From SAR116 cluster bacterium AG-426-A06 (GTDB taxonomy: Bacteria; Pseudomonadota; Alphaproteobacteria; Puniceispirillales; Marisalimonadaceae), in NCBI GenBank assembly GCA_003210115.1, contig QCNM01000010.1:1-34270 (forward strand): a stretch of DNA of 34,270 nucleotides, read 5' to 3'. A program made the position numbers and the translations under genes. Position 1 is the first letter of the stretch. Every line of letters begins with the position of its first letter. Shown here piece by piece: positions 1 through 8,194 of this stretch. The notes beneath the pieces were generated by a model that was not told where the DNA came from, ran no database searches, and saw only the letters and a list, made by a program, of their open reading frames with translations.

Positions 1-3000
1 CAAACTGCTGTAACTGAAGGAGATGATCGAGTTCAAATTAATGTGGCTTCCTCTTCTGGCTCAACATCAGGTATTATAAATGCATTGGGAGGATTGGATA
101 GTTTGCACTTGGAAGGTCTCTCAATATCTTCAGATAGCACAGATGACTTAAATGTTAGTTCAGATGACCCTATTATCACACCTATGATGTTATCTGATTA
201 TGGTGAAGGTGATTTTGGTGAAGGTAATAATTATGCACAAATAAGTTTAGGTGATACATTATCAGGACCAGTTCATGTATGGACACAAACGCCAGAATTC
301 TATGGTGGGAATTCACCTTTTGATACAGTATTAGGTATTCTTAGCGACACTGGGAAATTGGTTGCATCAAATAATAACGGTGAACCAATGGATGCTTATC
401 AATCACAAGTAATTAACAATTTAATTAATGCGAACGATTCCAATAGATCAGCACAAGATTCTTTTTTAACCTTTAATGCTAATTCTGGAACACAATACTA
501 TGCTATAGTAGGTGATGCAGATCAAACGTTTAATTCTTCACAATTTGGAGGTGCATTTGATATATATGCAGTAGCAGATATTGGAAATGGTGGACCAGAA
601 ACTCTATTACTTAGTGAAACTAATATTGATCAAACTAGTGGCGTACTTATAGATTTTCCAGGTGGTATCCAAGGACAAAATCAATCAGCATGGGTGACAT
701 CATTTGGTGGTAATGGTGGCTCAGTTGGTTTTACAATAAATAATTTTGAAAAACTAGAACTTACAGACTATGCTGATTTCGTCCTTATGAATGAGGATGT
801 TGGCATTGGTGTTGGTGTAGATCGTCATAGTGCTAATTATTTCACAACAGATCAATCAGGAATGTTAATTGATCCGGGAACAGCTGTTAACGGAATCGAT
901 AAACTCAGCGTACATTCAGATAGCAAACTTTATTTATCATATGAAGAATCCTCACAAAACTCATCTGGTAATGGTGTTTCTGCTATAATTAAAGACTCCT
1001 TAGTCACTGTCCAAGGTGGTGATGTAAATACTAGAGTTGTTGAGTATGACGGAACTGGATTACTTGTAGATTACTTAGAGACAACTAACTTCGCTGATAC
1101 GGTAGTCAACGATGGTACTGTAGGAATGGTAGTTAACTTAGGTAAAAATTATAGTCAATCTAGTTTCGACTCTTTTACTGGTTCAGACACCGCTAATGCA
1201 ATTGATGTGTTTGATGCAAGAATATCTAATTCACTTGATTTTAGCAGTTACAATGATGGAAATGATGATTGGATTGAAATCTCAGGTTATAGCGAACTTC
1301 ATCAAAAAGTGGATGGAGACCCAGTATTTTACCTCGAAAGTGGTGTTCATGGTGTTAATACAGACGGAAATTATGTAATTCGACATGATGCTGAAAATAG
1401 TACTTATTTTGCAACTCGAGTTGCTGGCGATGCTGCTCAAGGATATTATTTCGACAATTATAGCGAGCAGCCAACAAATTTAAATGATATGTCAATTACA
1501 GGTTTGACGGAAAGAGGTAAAATGCCACCTCCTGACGCAATAGAAACAAAGGCAAGAATTAAAGACGTTGATATGATTATGGTTCGAGATCAAGTATTAA
1601 CGTCTGTTACTGATGATGAAGAAATTTGGCATTCATTAAAAGATGCTGATGTTGATTTTTATGTTGATATGTCTGATATTTATGGAGAAAATCGACAACA
1701 GATTTCTGGTCTTGGAACTGGCACAGTTGACGTTTTTGGAGAAGGTTATGATGTTCAAACTAGTGCACAAGTAGACCTGTTTGGCAATGAACCTGATCTT
1801 CGTGTTTACTATGATGGTAATCATACAGATTTTAATGATATATATGATCGAATTAATACCGAAACTCCAGGTCAATGGTCAATGGTCAAAGGTGATACAA
1901 CTAATGGATCTAATTGGGCTACTGAAGTAGCAGCAAATACAAATGGAGGCGGAGGTTCTTTCTTCATAGTTGTTGGAGGTAAAAAAATTGCTGTTAAACA
2001 TTCTAATAATGAATGGATTGCGGATAATACAGCCTTAAGTATTGCTCAAGGTGTAACTATGGGAGATGGGAATGTTAATACTATAGATACCAATTATAAA
2101 ACAACTGAAGAAAACTTTATAGCTGATGTCATTGATCGTTATGGTCTTCCTAAATTATCTGATAGTTCAGACTATTCATTTACAAAATCAATATTCTTAA
2201 ATGCAACTGAACAACAGATTAAGGAAGTTTTGGAAAATGATGGTTCTTTAACATCTGAAAAAGCATTTAACTTTGGGTTCTACACCAAAGTAGTTATCGG
2301 AGATGCAACTATCAATTTGAAAATTAGTCAAAGTGATCCAAATAATAACCCTCATCTTTTTGAATTAGATCCTAATGATATAGATTTAATGGTTGAATCA
2401 GTCTATAATCGTGTTGAAACTGTTGGTACAAGTGTTGACTCAGGAAGTGCAGCAGGAAATTTTGTTAAAATTGATGATCAAGCTGATATTGCTATGGGTA
2501 ATGGTGGGGACGACACCTACGTAATAGCTTCTTCAGGAGGTGGAACAGCACTAGAATATGGTGATATAGATACGTCAAATGGAGGACTTGATAATTCAGA
2601 GGGTGACTCGATAAACTTTGCAAACATTAACACAATTGATGAATTGCAATTATCCAGAGGTTCAGTAAAAAATGAAGATACTGATAACTCTCTTCTAGTT
2701 AATGAAGTAGGTGAAACGGTTAAATCAGTTATATTTGATAACTATAATGAGTATTTTGATTTCAGACGTGTTGAGTTTCTAACTATTGATGATGCATCAA
2801 ATAATAATGAAATATTTGAGATTTCAGTTGATAAAAATTCAGGGACAGACGGTCAAGGAGATAATCTAGCTTGGGATAATGAAATTGTTGTCGCTAATAA
2901 CCAAGGCGATACCATTTATGCTGATGGAGGAACGGACGTACTTGTCGGTGGAGCTGGTATCGATATATTTAATCTTGTAGATGTTGTAAGTACAGATGAT

Positions 3001-3198
3001 CATGATACCATGTCACATGTGTATATTAAAAATATAGAAGGAGATGATAAAATAACAATGGCAGCTGGAGATTATTCAGGTAATATTGTTAAGGATGATG
3101 GTGTAATAACTGTTCAATCTGGTGCTAATTCTTATATGATATTTACAGATGATGAAGCTGCATTAGAAACTTATCTTGCCAATGCAACAATAATTTAA
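1..3198 (+). CDS. Large RTX-like secreted protein, 5' partial
   Basis: The reading frame is open from base 1 without a stop, so the GTG at 43 is not the start and the gene begins left of the window. At least 1,065 residues are visible. The protein is acidic, rich in D/N/G/S/T, and has no cysteine, as expected for a calcium-binding exported protein. Around nt 180-590 there is a beta-sandwich-like stretch resembling pre-peptidase C-terminal (PPC) domains (inference). RTX-type glycine/aspartate repeats appear near the C terminus: GNGGDDTY at nt 2497-2520 and the DGGTD...GGAGID pair at about nt 2920-2970. No transmembrane segment is visible. The C-terminal position of the repeats and the final mixed acidic/hydrophobic tail (ends TYLANATII) fit type I secretion, but no ABC/MFP secretion genes are in the window. 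The function could be adhesin, surface layer or enzyme; no catalytic motif was recognised. Confidence 0.75.
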   Translation, partial: QTAVTEGDDRVQINVASSSGSTSGIINALGGLDSLHLEGLSISSDSTDDLNVSSDDPIITPMMLSDYGEGDFGEGNNYAQISLGDTLSGPVHVWTQTPEFYGGNSPFDTVLGILSDTGKLVASNNNGEPMDAYQSQVINNLINANDSNRSAQDSFLTFNANSGTQYYAIVGDADQTFNSSQFGGAFDIYAVADIGNGGPETLLLSETNIDQTSGVLIDFPGGIQGQNQSAWVTSFGGNGGSVGFTINNFEKLELTDYADFVLMNEDVGIGVGVDRHSANYFTTDQSGMLIDPGTAVNGIDKLSVHSDSKLYLSYEESSQNSSGNGVSAIIKDSLVTVQGGDVNTRVVEYDGTGLLVDYLETTNFADTVVNDGTVGMVVNLGKNYSQSSFDSFTGSDTANAIDVFDARISNSLDFSSYNDGNDDWIEISGYSELHQKVDGDPVFYLESGVHGVNTDGNYVIRHDAENSTYFATRVAGDAAQGYYFDNYSEQPTNLNDMSITGLTERGKMPPPDAIETKARIKDVDMIMVRDQVLTSVTDDEEIWHSLKDADVDFYVDMSDIYGENRQQISGLGTGTVDVFGEGYDVQTSAQVDLFGNEPDLRVYYDGNHTDFNDIYDRINTETPGQWSMVKGDTTNGSNWATEVAANTNGGGGSFFIVVGGKKIAVKHSNNEWIADNTALSIAQGVTMGDGNVNTIDTNYKTTEENFIADVIDRYGLPKLSDSSDYSFTKSIFLNATEQQIKEVLENDGSLTSEKAFNFGFYTKVVIGDATINLKISQSDPNNNPHLFELDPNDIDLMVESVYNRVETVGTSVDSGSAAGNFVKIDDQADIAMGNGGDDTYVIASSGGGTALEYGDIDTSNGGLDNSEGDSINFANINTIDELQLSRGSVKNEDTDNSLLVNEVGETVKSVIFDNYNEYFDFRRVEFLTIDDASNNNEIFEISVDKNSGTDGQGDNLAWDNEIVVANNQGDTIYADGGTDVLVGGAGIDIFNLVDVVSTDDHDTMSHVYIKNIEGDDKITMAAGDYSGNIVKDDGVITVQSGANSYMIFTDDEAALETYLANATII

Positions 3199-3265
3199 GT
3201 TACAAAAAATTAATAGTATTAAGTGCAAATTCTGTTAACTCTTTTAAATATAATGGAGACAAAAA

Positions 3266-3517
3266 ATGGACCAAAAATTTGTAGACGCAATTACGAATGT
3301 AAGAATGGTAAGCGGAACAATAAGAATTGATTTAATGAATATAACAGGTCAAACTGATGATAATAAACTTCAATTTTCCAAGACTGGTGAAATTATTTTG
3401 TCTCCAAACGCTTTTGCACAAGCTTTAAAAACAATGCAAGATGTAGATGCAGAGTTAAAGAAAAGGGTTAAGGAAGCACAATCAAAAAATGAAAAAAAAC
3501 AGCCTAAGAAAAATTAA
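3266..3517 (+). CDS. Small hypothetical protein (83 aa)
   Basis: I do not recognise the family with confidence. The gene starts with ATG preceded by a GGAG Shine-Dalgarno at about 3255-3258, 67 nt after the RTX-like gene, so co-transcription is possible. The first half is predicted beta-rich (MVSGTIRIDLMNI, then a short charged loop and EIILSPNAF), followed by one amphipathic helix (AFAQALKTMQDVDAELKKRV) and a very basic lysine tail of about 18 residues. There is no signal peptide, membrane segment or cysteine, so the product should be cytoplasmic. The beta-strand-then-helix pattern with a 'SP..A..L...' motif is vaguely like DUF3467-type small proteins, but this is only a resemblance. Its position suggests a helper of the large exported protein, which is inference. 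Confidence 0.6.
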   Translation: MDQKFVDAITNVRMVSGTIRIDLMNITGQTDDNKLQFSKTGEIILSPNAFAQALKTMQDVDAELKKRVKEAQSKNEKKQPKKN

Positions 3518-3672
3518 TATTGGTTTAAATAAAATAGAAAGGACCAACATTATTAATTAATGATATATAATTAATCAGTTTGTTATTTTTAAATAAAATT
3601 TTTATTTCTCTATTGATGTCTTTTTTAATTTAGTTCAATCTTGAATATTAATAAAAATTTAAGGAGAAATTT
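3518..3672 (+). promoter_or_regulatory. A+T-rich intergenic region upstream of the amide/amino-acid ABC operon
   Basis: These 155 nt between the small hypothetical gene and the binding-protein gene are the largest plus-strand gap in the left half and must hold the promoter of the downstream operon. A weak A/T-only inverted repeat (attaatta...taattaat, about 3554-3577) is present but has no G/C pairs. A clear Shine-Dalgarno, AAGGAG, at 3661-3666 serves the ATG at 3673. No convincing -35/-10 pair or riboswitch could be picked by eye. Confidence 0.4.
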
Positions 3673-4893
3673 ATGAAATCATTCCTTTCAGACTTGAAAT
3701 TTAAAATAACAACTATTATTTTCAGTTTTTTATTTTCAATTTCATCAAGTCTATCTACTGCAGACACTGTGAATATTTTAGGACTATTTCCATTCAGTGG
3801 TCCTTACGCAGACTCAGGGAAACTTACAGATCAAGGTGCAAGGATTGCTCTTGAAGAAGTAAATTATACAATTAATGGAAAAAAAATTAAGTATGTCACA
3901 AGAGATAGTGAAACTAAAGCTGGTCCTGCTGCAAGAAGAGCACAAGAAGCCATAGATACTGAAGGTGTAAAGTTTATCATAGGACCATGGTCATCAGGTG
4001 TGGCTCTAGCTGTAACAGAAGTGGCTAAAAAAAATAAAGTAATGTACTATTTTTCTGGTGGTACAGAAGATATTTCTGGAAAAAAATGTCATAAATATGC
4101 ATTCATGTGGGCAGCCAATGCTTGGACTGCCATGGACGCGGATTTAAAAATATTTAAGAAAGCTAACCCTAATGCAAAAAAGATTTATTTATTTGTAGTT
4201 GATTATGCTTTTGGTTGGACACTTCAGAAATATGTTGAGAGTTTAGCTCCTAAATATGGGCTAGAAGTTGTAGGAGTTGACAGACATCCATTAGGACATA
4301 GAGAGTACTCTACTTTTATTACTAAGGCTATGTCAAAAAACCCTGATGCAGTTTATATGATAAACTTTGGATTAGACGCAATATCAGCTGTGAGACAGTT
4401 AAATAATTTTGGTTTTACACCTAAAAAGCCAGTGATTATGTCTTGGTCTTCAGGTTTTGAAGAGTTAATACAATTAGATCCAGCAGCTAGAGAAAATCTT
4501 ATCGTAGGTTCTAATTATTATTATACTATTGATAACCCTGAAAATAAAAAATTTGTAGAAGCATATAAGAAAAAATTTAAAGGTGTTCCTCCTGGATATG
4601 CTGGTGCAGCTGGATATGGTCTTATGAAAATGACTTTATTAGGCATGCAAAAGTCTGGTAGTACTGAACCTCAAAAGGTTATAACTGCCTTAGAAGAGCA
4701 CAAAGGAAAGAATTTTGTAGGTGATTTTGAAATTAGAGGAAGAAATCATCAAACTGTTCGTCCATTTTTTGTTCTACAAACTAAAAAGAAAAACGAAATG
4801 AAAAATCAATATGATATGGCTGAAGTTGTAGATGTGAGTTCTACAGAACAACCAAAGAATATCAATATGTGTAAAGATATTGGTTCATTCTAA
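3673..4893 (+). CDS. HAAT-family ABC transporter substrate-binding protein
   Basis: This is a periplasmic solute-binding protein of the branched-chain amino acid/amide (Peripla_BP_6, LivJ-like) family, 406 residues. The N terminus is a signal peptide: basic start, hydrophobic stretch TTIIFSFLFSISSS, probable cleavage after STA. The mature protein opens with the typical strand NILGLFPFSGPYADSG and has the family features DQGARIALEEVN, DSETKAGPAARRAQE and IIGPWSSGVALAV. Two cysteines (in KKCHKY and near the C terminus in NMCKDI) could form a disulfide. It is the first gene of a five-gene importer set followed by an amidase. The ligand cannot be read from the sequence: branched-chain amino acids, urea, short amides and aromatic acids are all bound by relatives. 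The linked amidase favours an amide (inference). A strong AAGGAG ribosome site precedes the ATG. Confidence 0.88.
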   Translation: MKSFLSDLKFKITTIIFSFLFSISSSLSTADTVNILGLFPFSGPYADSGKLTDQGARIALEEVNYTINGKKIKYVTRDSETKAGPAARRAQEAIDTEGVKFIIGPWSSGVALAVTEVAKKNKVMYYFSGGTEDISGKKCHKYAFMWAANAWTAMDADLKIFKKANPNAKKIYLFVVDYAFGWTLQKYVESLAPKYGLEVVGVDRHPLGHREYSTFITKAMSKNPDAVYMINFGLDAISAVRQLNNFGFTPKKPVIMSWSSGFEELIQLDPAARENLIVGSNYYYTIDNPENKKFVEAYKKKFKGVPPGYAGAAGYGLMKMTLLGMQKSGSTEPQKVITALEEHKGKNFVGDFEIRGRNHQTVRPFFVLQTKKKNEMKNQYDMAEVVDVSSTEQPKNINMCKDIGSF

Positions 4894-4911
4894 TTATTGA
4901 AATTAATAATG

Positions 4912-4934
4912 AAGACGGCATTTAATGCCGTCTT
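4912..4934 (+). terminator. Intercistronic hairpin between binding-protein and permease genes
   Basis: A perfect 11-bp inverted repeat (aagacggcatt / aatgccgtctt) surrounds a single central T. It starts 18 nt after the stop of the binding-protein gene and has an unusually G/C-rich core for this region. A T-containing stretch follows (ttt gaa ttttt at 4933-4943). This is the classic position for a partial terminator or mRNA-stabilising hairpin that keeps the binding protein more abundant than the membrane subunits. It is seen in the sequence; the role is inferred from known ABC operons. Confidence 0.75.
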
Positions 4935-4953
4935 TGAATTTTTAAAGATTTTT

Positions 4954-5814
4954 ATGACATTTTTAATTATATCTCAAATTTTAAATGGCTTAGGCTTAGG
5001 TATGTTATACGCTCTTGTTGGAGTTGGTTTAACATTAATACTAGGTGTATTAAATATACCCAATTTTGCTCATGGAGTACTTTATGCATTAGGTGCATAT
5101 TTAGCGTTTACTATTGCTAATCTTACGGATTCATTTTATTTTGCAATGTTCTTATCACCACTTTTAGTAGTTTTGGTTGGTTTTTTATTAGAAAGTCAAG
5201 GGGTTAGAAGATTGTATCATGCACATCATGATTATCAGCTTTTATTCTTATTCGCTTGTGCACTGATAATTCAAGAGGTAATTATTATCATTTGGGGTCC
5301 AATTGGTTTTTCATTATTACCACCTCCAAGTTTAAGTGGAGCTGTTGACCTTGGTTTTTTAATATATCCAAAATATAGATTAGTTTTAATATGCTTTGCA
5401 TTCTTTATGATTATTTGTCTTTATTTGTTTCTTACTAAAACAAATTTAGGTGCAATTTTACGTGCTGGTATTGAAAACAGAGACATGGTTAAGGTACTTG
5501 GAATTAATGTAAATGTAGTATTTTTATACACATTTGGTCTTGGTGCATATCTAGCAGGTTTAGCAGGAGCTCTTTCTGCTCCAATTATGGGACTTACGCC
5601 ATCGATGGGTCTGGATATATTACCAATTTGTTTTGTAGTTGTTGTCGTTGCGGGCTTAGGAAGTATACCTGGTGCTATAATTGCAGGAATTTTAATTGGA
5701 CTGTCGCAAGGAGCGGCAACTATATGGTTTCCGGAAGCTACAAATGTAGTGATTTATGTGATGATGGGCTTAACAATTATTTTTAGACCACAAGGTCTTT
5801 TTGGTGTCAGATAA
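4954..5814 (+). CDS. HAAT-family ABC transporter permease (LivH-type)
   Basis: This is the first inner-membrane permease subunit of the importer. I start it at the ATG at 4954 (MTFLIISQILNGLGLGML), giving 286 residues. The same frame is open upstream to a TTG at 4897, but that would put an 11-bp hairpin inside the coding region and add a non-family N-terminal tail. The sequence has the LivH hallmarks: YALVGVGLTLILGVLNIPNFAHGVLYALGAY near the N terminus, and the conserved cytoplasmic loop LGAILRAGIENRDMVKVLGINV, the EAA-like contact with the ATPase. Then come AYLAGLAGALSAPI and a terminal IIFRPQGLFGVR. About eight hydrophobic segments are visible. Its stop codon overlaps the next permease start (TAATG), so the two are translationally coupled. 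Confidence 0.9.
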   Translation: MTFLIISQILNGLGLGMLYALVGVGLTLILGVLNIPNFAHGVLYALGAYLAFTIANLTDSFYFAMFLSPLLVVLVGFLLESQGVRRLYHAHHDYQLLFLFACALIIQEVIIIIWGPIGFSLLPPPSLSGAVDLGFLIYPKYRLVLICFAFFMIICLYLFLTKTNLGAILRAGIENRDMVKVLGINVNVVFLYTFGLGAYLAGLAGALSAPIMGLTPSMGLDILPICFVVVVVAGLGSIPGAIIAGILIGLSQGAATIWFPEATNVVIYVMMGLTIIFRPQGLFGVR

Positions 5815-6770
5815 TGAAAAATAAATATAGTTTTATTGCATTAATAATTTTTTTATTCGTAGGACCTTTTCTTTTTCCGAATGCAACTATTACAGAAATG
5901 TTAATTTTTGGCATTGTCGCAATATCCACAAATATCATGTTGGGTTACACTGGCATGCTTTCTTTCGGACAAGCATTGTTTTTTGGAACGTCAGCCTACA
6001 TTTCAGGTTTAATGTTACTTAGTGGTTTTCCCTTGTTTTTAGCCATACCAGTAGCAACTTTAGGTTCTTTTATAATTTCTTTATTTATTGGTTATTTTTG
6101 TGTTAAGCGAGAAGGTCTATATTTTATATGTCTTACATTTGCTTTTAATCAAATGTTTTATTTTATAGCTTATGTTTGGACTGAAGTTACTGGTGGTGAA
6201 GACGGCCTTGTTGGTGTTGAAAGACCTGCTTATATTGACACGCAATTAACGTTTTATATATTTACCGCTATAATGTTTTTATTTGCAGTTATAGCATTAT
6301 ACAAAATTGTAACATCTCCATTAGGTTTGATTTTTAAACTTATTAGGGAAAATGCAAGTAGAGCAGAAGCAATAGGTTATAATGTAAGATTTTATAAATT
6401 AATTTCATTTTCAATTGCAAGTACATTTACAGGATTGGCTGGATCACTCTATGTGCTAATTCATAGTATGGTTCCTATTGATCAAATTCATTGGCTTAAA
6501 TCTGGTGATATAATCTTTATGACGCTTTTTGGTGGTGTTGGAAGTTTTCTTGGACCTTTAATTGGTGTAGTTGGATATATTTGGCTTTCTGATACATTTT
6601 CAATTATTTGGGCAAGATGGCCATTGATTATGGGTGTGATATTCGCAATTGTGGTTTTATATTTTAGAGGTGGTGTGAGTGAGTTATTAGAAAATCTTTT
6701 CAAAAAGTACAAATCAATTTCAAGAAAAACTGAACATGAACAAAATATTAAAAATACAAAACTTAACTAA
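5814..6770 (+). CDS. HAAT-family ABC transporter permease (LivM-type)
   Basis: This is the second inner-membrane permease subunit (318 residues), pairing with the LivH-type protein. The N-terminal region carries the LivM motif NIMLGYTGMLSFGQALFFGTSAY. A long hydrophobic core follows, with FVKREG-like CVKREGLYFICLTFAFNQM, and the ATPase-contact loop LGLIFKLIRENASRAEAIGYNV. The C-terminal GDIIFMTLFGGVGSFLGPLIG is highly typical of the family. The start shares one base with the preceding stop, and the 3' end overlaps the following ATPase gene by 35 nt, so the set is tightly coupled. The last 25 residues are charged and cytoplasmic. Length and motifs are normal, so the subunit should be functional. 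Confidence 0.9.
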   Translation: MKNKYSFIALIIFLFVGPFLFPNATITEMLIFGIVAISTNIMLGYTGMLSFGQALFFGTSAYISGLMLLSGFPLFLAIPVATLGSFIISLFIGYFCVKREGLYFICLTFAFNQMFYFIAYVWTEVTGGEDGLVGVERPAYIDTQLTFYIFTAIMFLFAVIALYKIVTSPLGLIFKLIRENASRAEAIGYNVRFYKLISFSIASTFTGLAGSLYVLIHSMVPIDQIHWLKSGDIIFMTLFGGVGSFLGPLIGVVGYIWLSDTFSIIWARWPLIMGVIFAIVVLYFRGGVSELLENLFKKYKSISRKTEHEQNIKNTKLN

Positions 6771-7482
6771 AAATTTTGGAAATATTTCTGCTGTTTCTAA
6801 TGTAAGTATTGAAGTAGAAGAAGGCACAATACATTCAATCATTGGGCCTAATGGTGCAGGTAAATCAACATTTTTTAATATGATCTCTGGTGTAATTCCT
6901 CCATCTGAGGGTAATGTATACTATAAAGACAAAGATATTACTGGTTTTGAAAGTTATAAATTACCACATATGGGAATTGCCAAGTGTTTTCAAATAACAA
7001 ATGTTTTTCCAAAATTGACTGTTAGAGAAAATGTATGGGCATCAATCTTTTCATGTAGTCATAAAAGTAAAATCGATCTTTTTAAATCTATGAATGATTT
7101 TGAAACAATTGATAAAGAAACTAAAAAAATTATTACCGATGTTGGTCTTTCACATAAGATTGATGACAAAGCAGAAGAACTTTCACATGGACAACAACGT
7201 ATGTTAGAAATGGCTATAACTTTAGGAGCTAAACCTGATTTATTATTATTAGATGAGCCAACTCAAGGACTCGCTCCAGAAGCCACTGTTGAGATGACTG
7301 AGCTTATTAGGAAGCTATCCAAAAAATATACAATTTTATTAATAGAACACAAAATGCATATCGTTATGGAAATATCTAAAATAATAACAGTTTTAAATTT
7401 TGGAGAAAAAATTGAAGAGGGGTCTCCTAAGCAAATTAAAAATAGTAAAAAAGTTCAAGATGCTTACTTAGGAAGAAAATAA
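6736..7482 (+). CDS. HAAT-family ABC transporter ATP-binding protein (LivG-type)
   Basis: This is one of the two ATPases that drive the importer (248 residues). Walker A is GPNGAGKST at residues 37-45, the Q-loop glutamine is near residue 86 (KCFQITNVF), the signature LSHGQQRMLEMA starts at 149, Walker B with catalytic Glu is LLLLDEPTQGL at about 169-179, and the H-loop is LLIEHKM. The LivG-specific insertion between Walker A and the signature is present, although short. The ATG lies inside the end of the LivM-type gene (35 nt overlap); the following TTG-free frame gives the normal family N terminus NKILKIQNLTKNFG. Its own TAA shares a base with the ATG of the second ATPase gene. Confidence 0.92.
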   Translation: MNKILKIQNLTKNFGNISAVSNVSIEVEEGTIHSIIGPNGAGKSTFFNMISGVIPPSEGNVYYKDKDITGFESYKLPHMGIAKCFQITNVFPKLTVRENVWASIFSCSHKSKIDLFKSMNDFETIDKETKKIITDVGLSHKIDDKAEELSHGQQRMLEMAITLGAKPDLLLLDEPTQGLAPEATVEMTELIRKLSKKYTILLIEHKMHIVMEISKIITVLNFGEKIEEGSPKQIKNSKKVQDAYLGRK

Positions 7483-8180
7483 TGCACTTAGAAATAAAAA
7501 ATCTGCACACATACTATGGACTTGTACACATGCTTAAAGGTGTAAGCCTAAACGTTAATGAGGGTGAAATTATCAGTATTTTAGGAAGAAACGGTGCCGG
7601 AAAAACAACAACAATTAAAAGTATTATGGGTCTTGCTCCTTCAAGTGATGGAAGCGTTATATTAAAAGGCGAAGAAATAACAAATTTTGAGCCTCATGAA
7701 GTTGCTAAAAAAGGAATTTCTTTTGTCCCAGCAAGCCGAGGTATTTTTTCAACATTAACAGCATATGAGAATTTAAAAATATTTCATTTAAAACATTCTA
7801 AATGGAATATTGATGACGTATTTAAACTTTTTCCAAAACTTGAAAAATTAAAATTTAGGAATGGCAATTCACTATCAGGTGGTGAACAACAAATGCTTGC
7901 GATTGGAAGATCTTTAGTAATTAATCCATCTGTAATAATGTTAGACGAACCTTCACAAGGATTAGCTCCAATGATTGTTGAGGATGTAAAAGAAATGCTT
8001 ATCAAATTAAAAAAAGAGGGTATGAGCATTATTCTTGTAGAACAAAATCTTCAAACTGCTTTGGATGTAGCTGATAGAGTTTATATTTTAGATCAAGGCG
8101 AAATTGTATTTGAAGGAAAGTCAGAAGAACTCTCTAAAAATAAAAAACTTACTCTAAAATTCCTTGGTGTATCCACTTAA
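7482..8180 (+). CDS. HAAT-family ABC transporter ATP-binding protein (LivF-type)
   Basis: This is the second ATPase of the importer (232 residues). Walker A is GRNGAGKTT at residues 35-43. The LivF-type region FVPASRGIFSTLTAYENL replaces the classical Q-loop context. The signature is LSGGEQQMLAIGRSL from about 131, Walker B is VIMLDEPSQGLAP from about 151, and the switch region is ILVEQNL, where LivF proteins normally carry Gln in place of the His seen in other ABC ATPases. It starts by 1-nt overlap with the LivG-type gene. Only 14 nt, carrying an AGGAAC ribosome site, separate it from the amidase gene, which supports a single transcript. Confidence 0.92.
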   Translation: MHLEIKNLHTYYGLVHMLKGVSLNVNEGEIISILGRNGAGKTTTIKSIMGLAPSSDGSVILKGEEITNFEPHEVAKKGISFVPASRGIFSTLTAYENLKIFHLKHSKWNIDDVFKLFPKLEKLKFRNGNSLSGGEQQMLAIGRSLVINPSVIMLDEPSQGLAPMIVEDVKEMLIKLKKEGMSIILVEQNLQTALDVADRVYILDQGEIVFEGKSEELSKNKKLTLKFLGVST

Positions 8181-8194
8181 TTATAGGAACAAAA

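Noticed and set aside
43-45. GTG as start of the large RTX-like protein
   Set aside because: The same frame is open from base 1 (QTAVTEGDD...), so this is an internal valine codon and the real start is outside the window.
3554-3577. A/T-only inverted repeat as a terminator or operator
   Set aside because: The stem has no G/C pair and such repeats are expected by chance at this base composition.
3673-8180. Urea transporter UrtABCDE
   Set aside because: The set has the right number of genes, but no urease genes follow, an amidase does instead, and the binding protein shows no segment I can tie specifically to UrtA.
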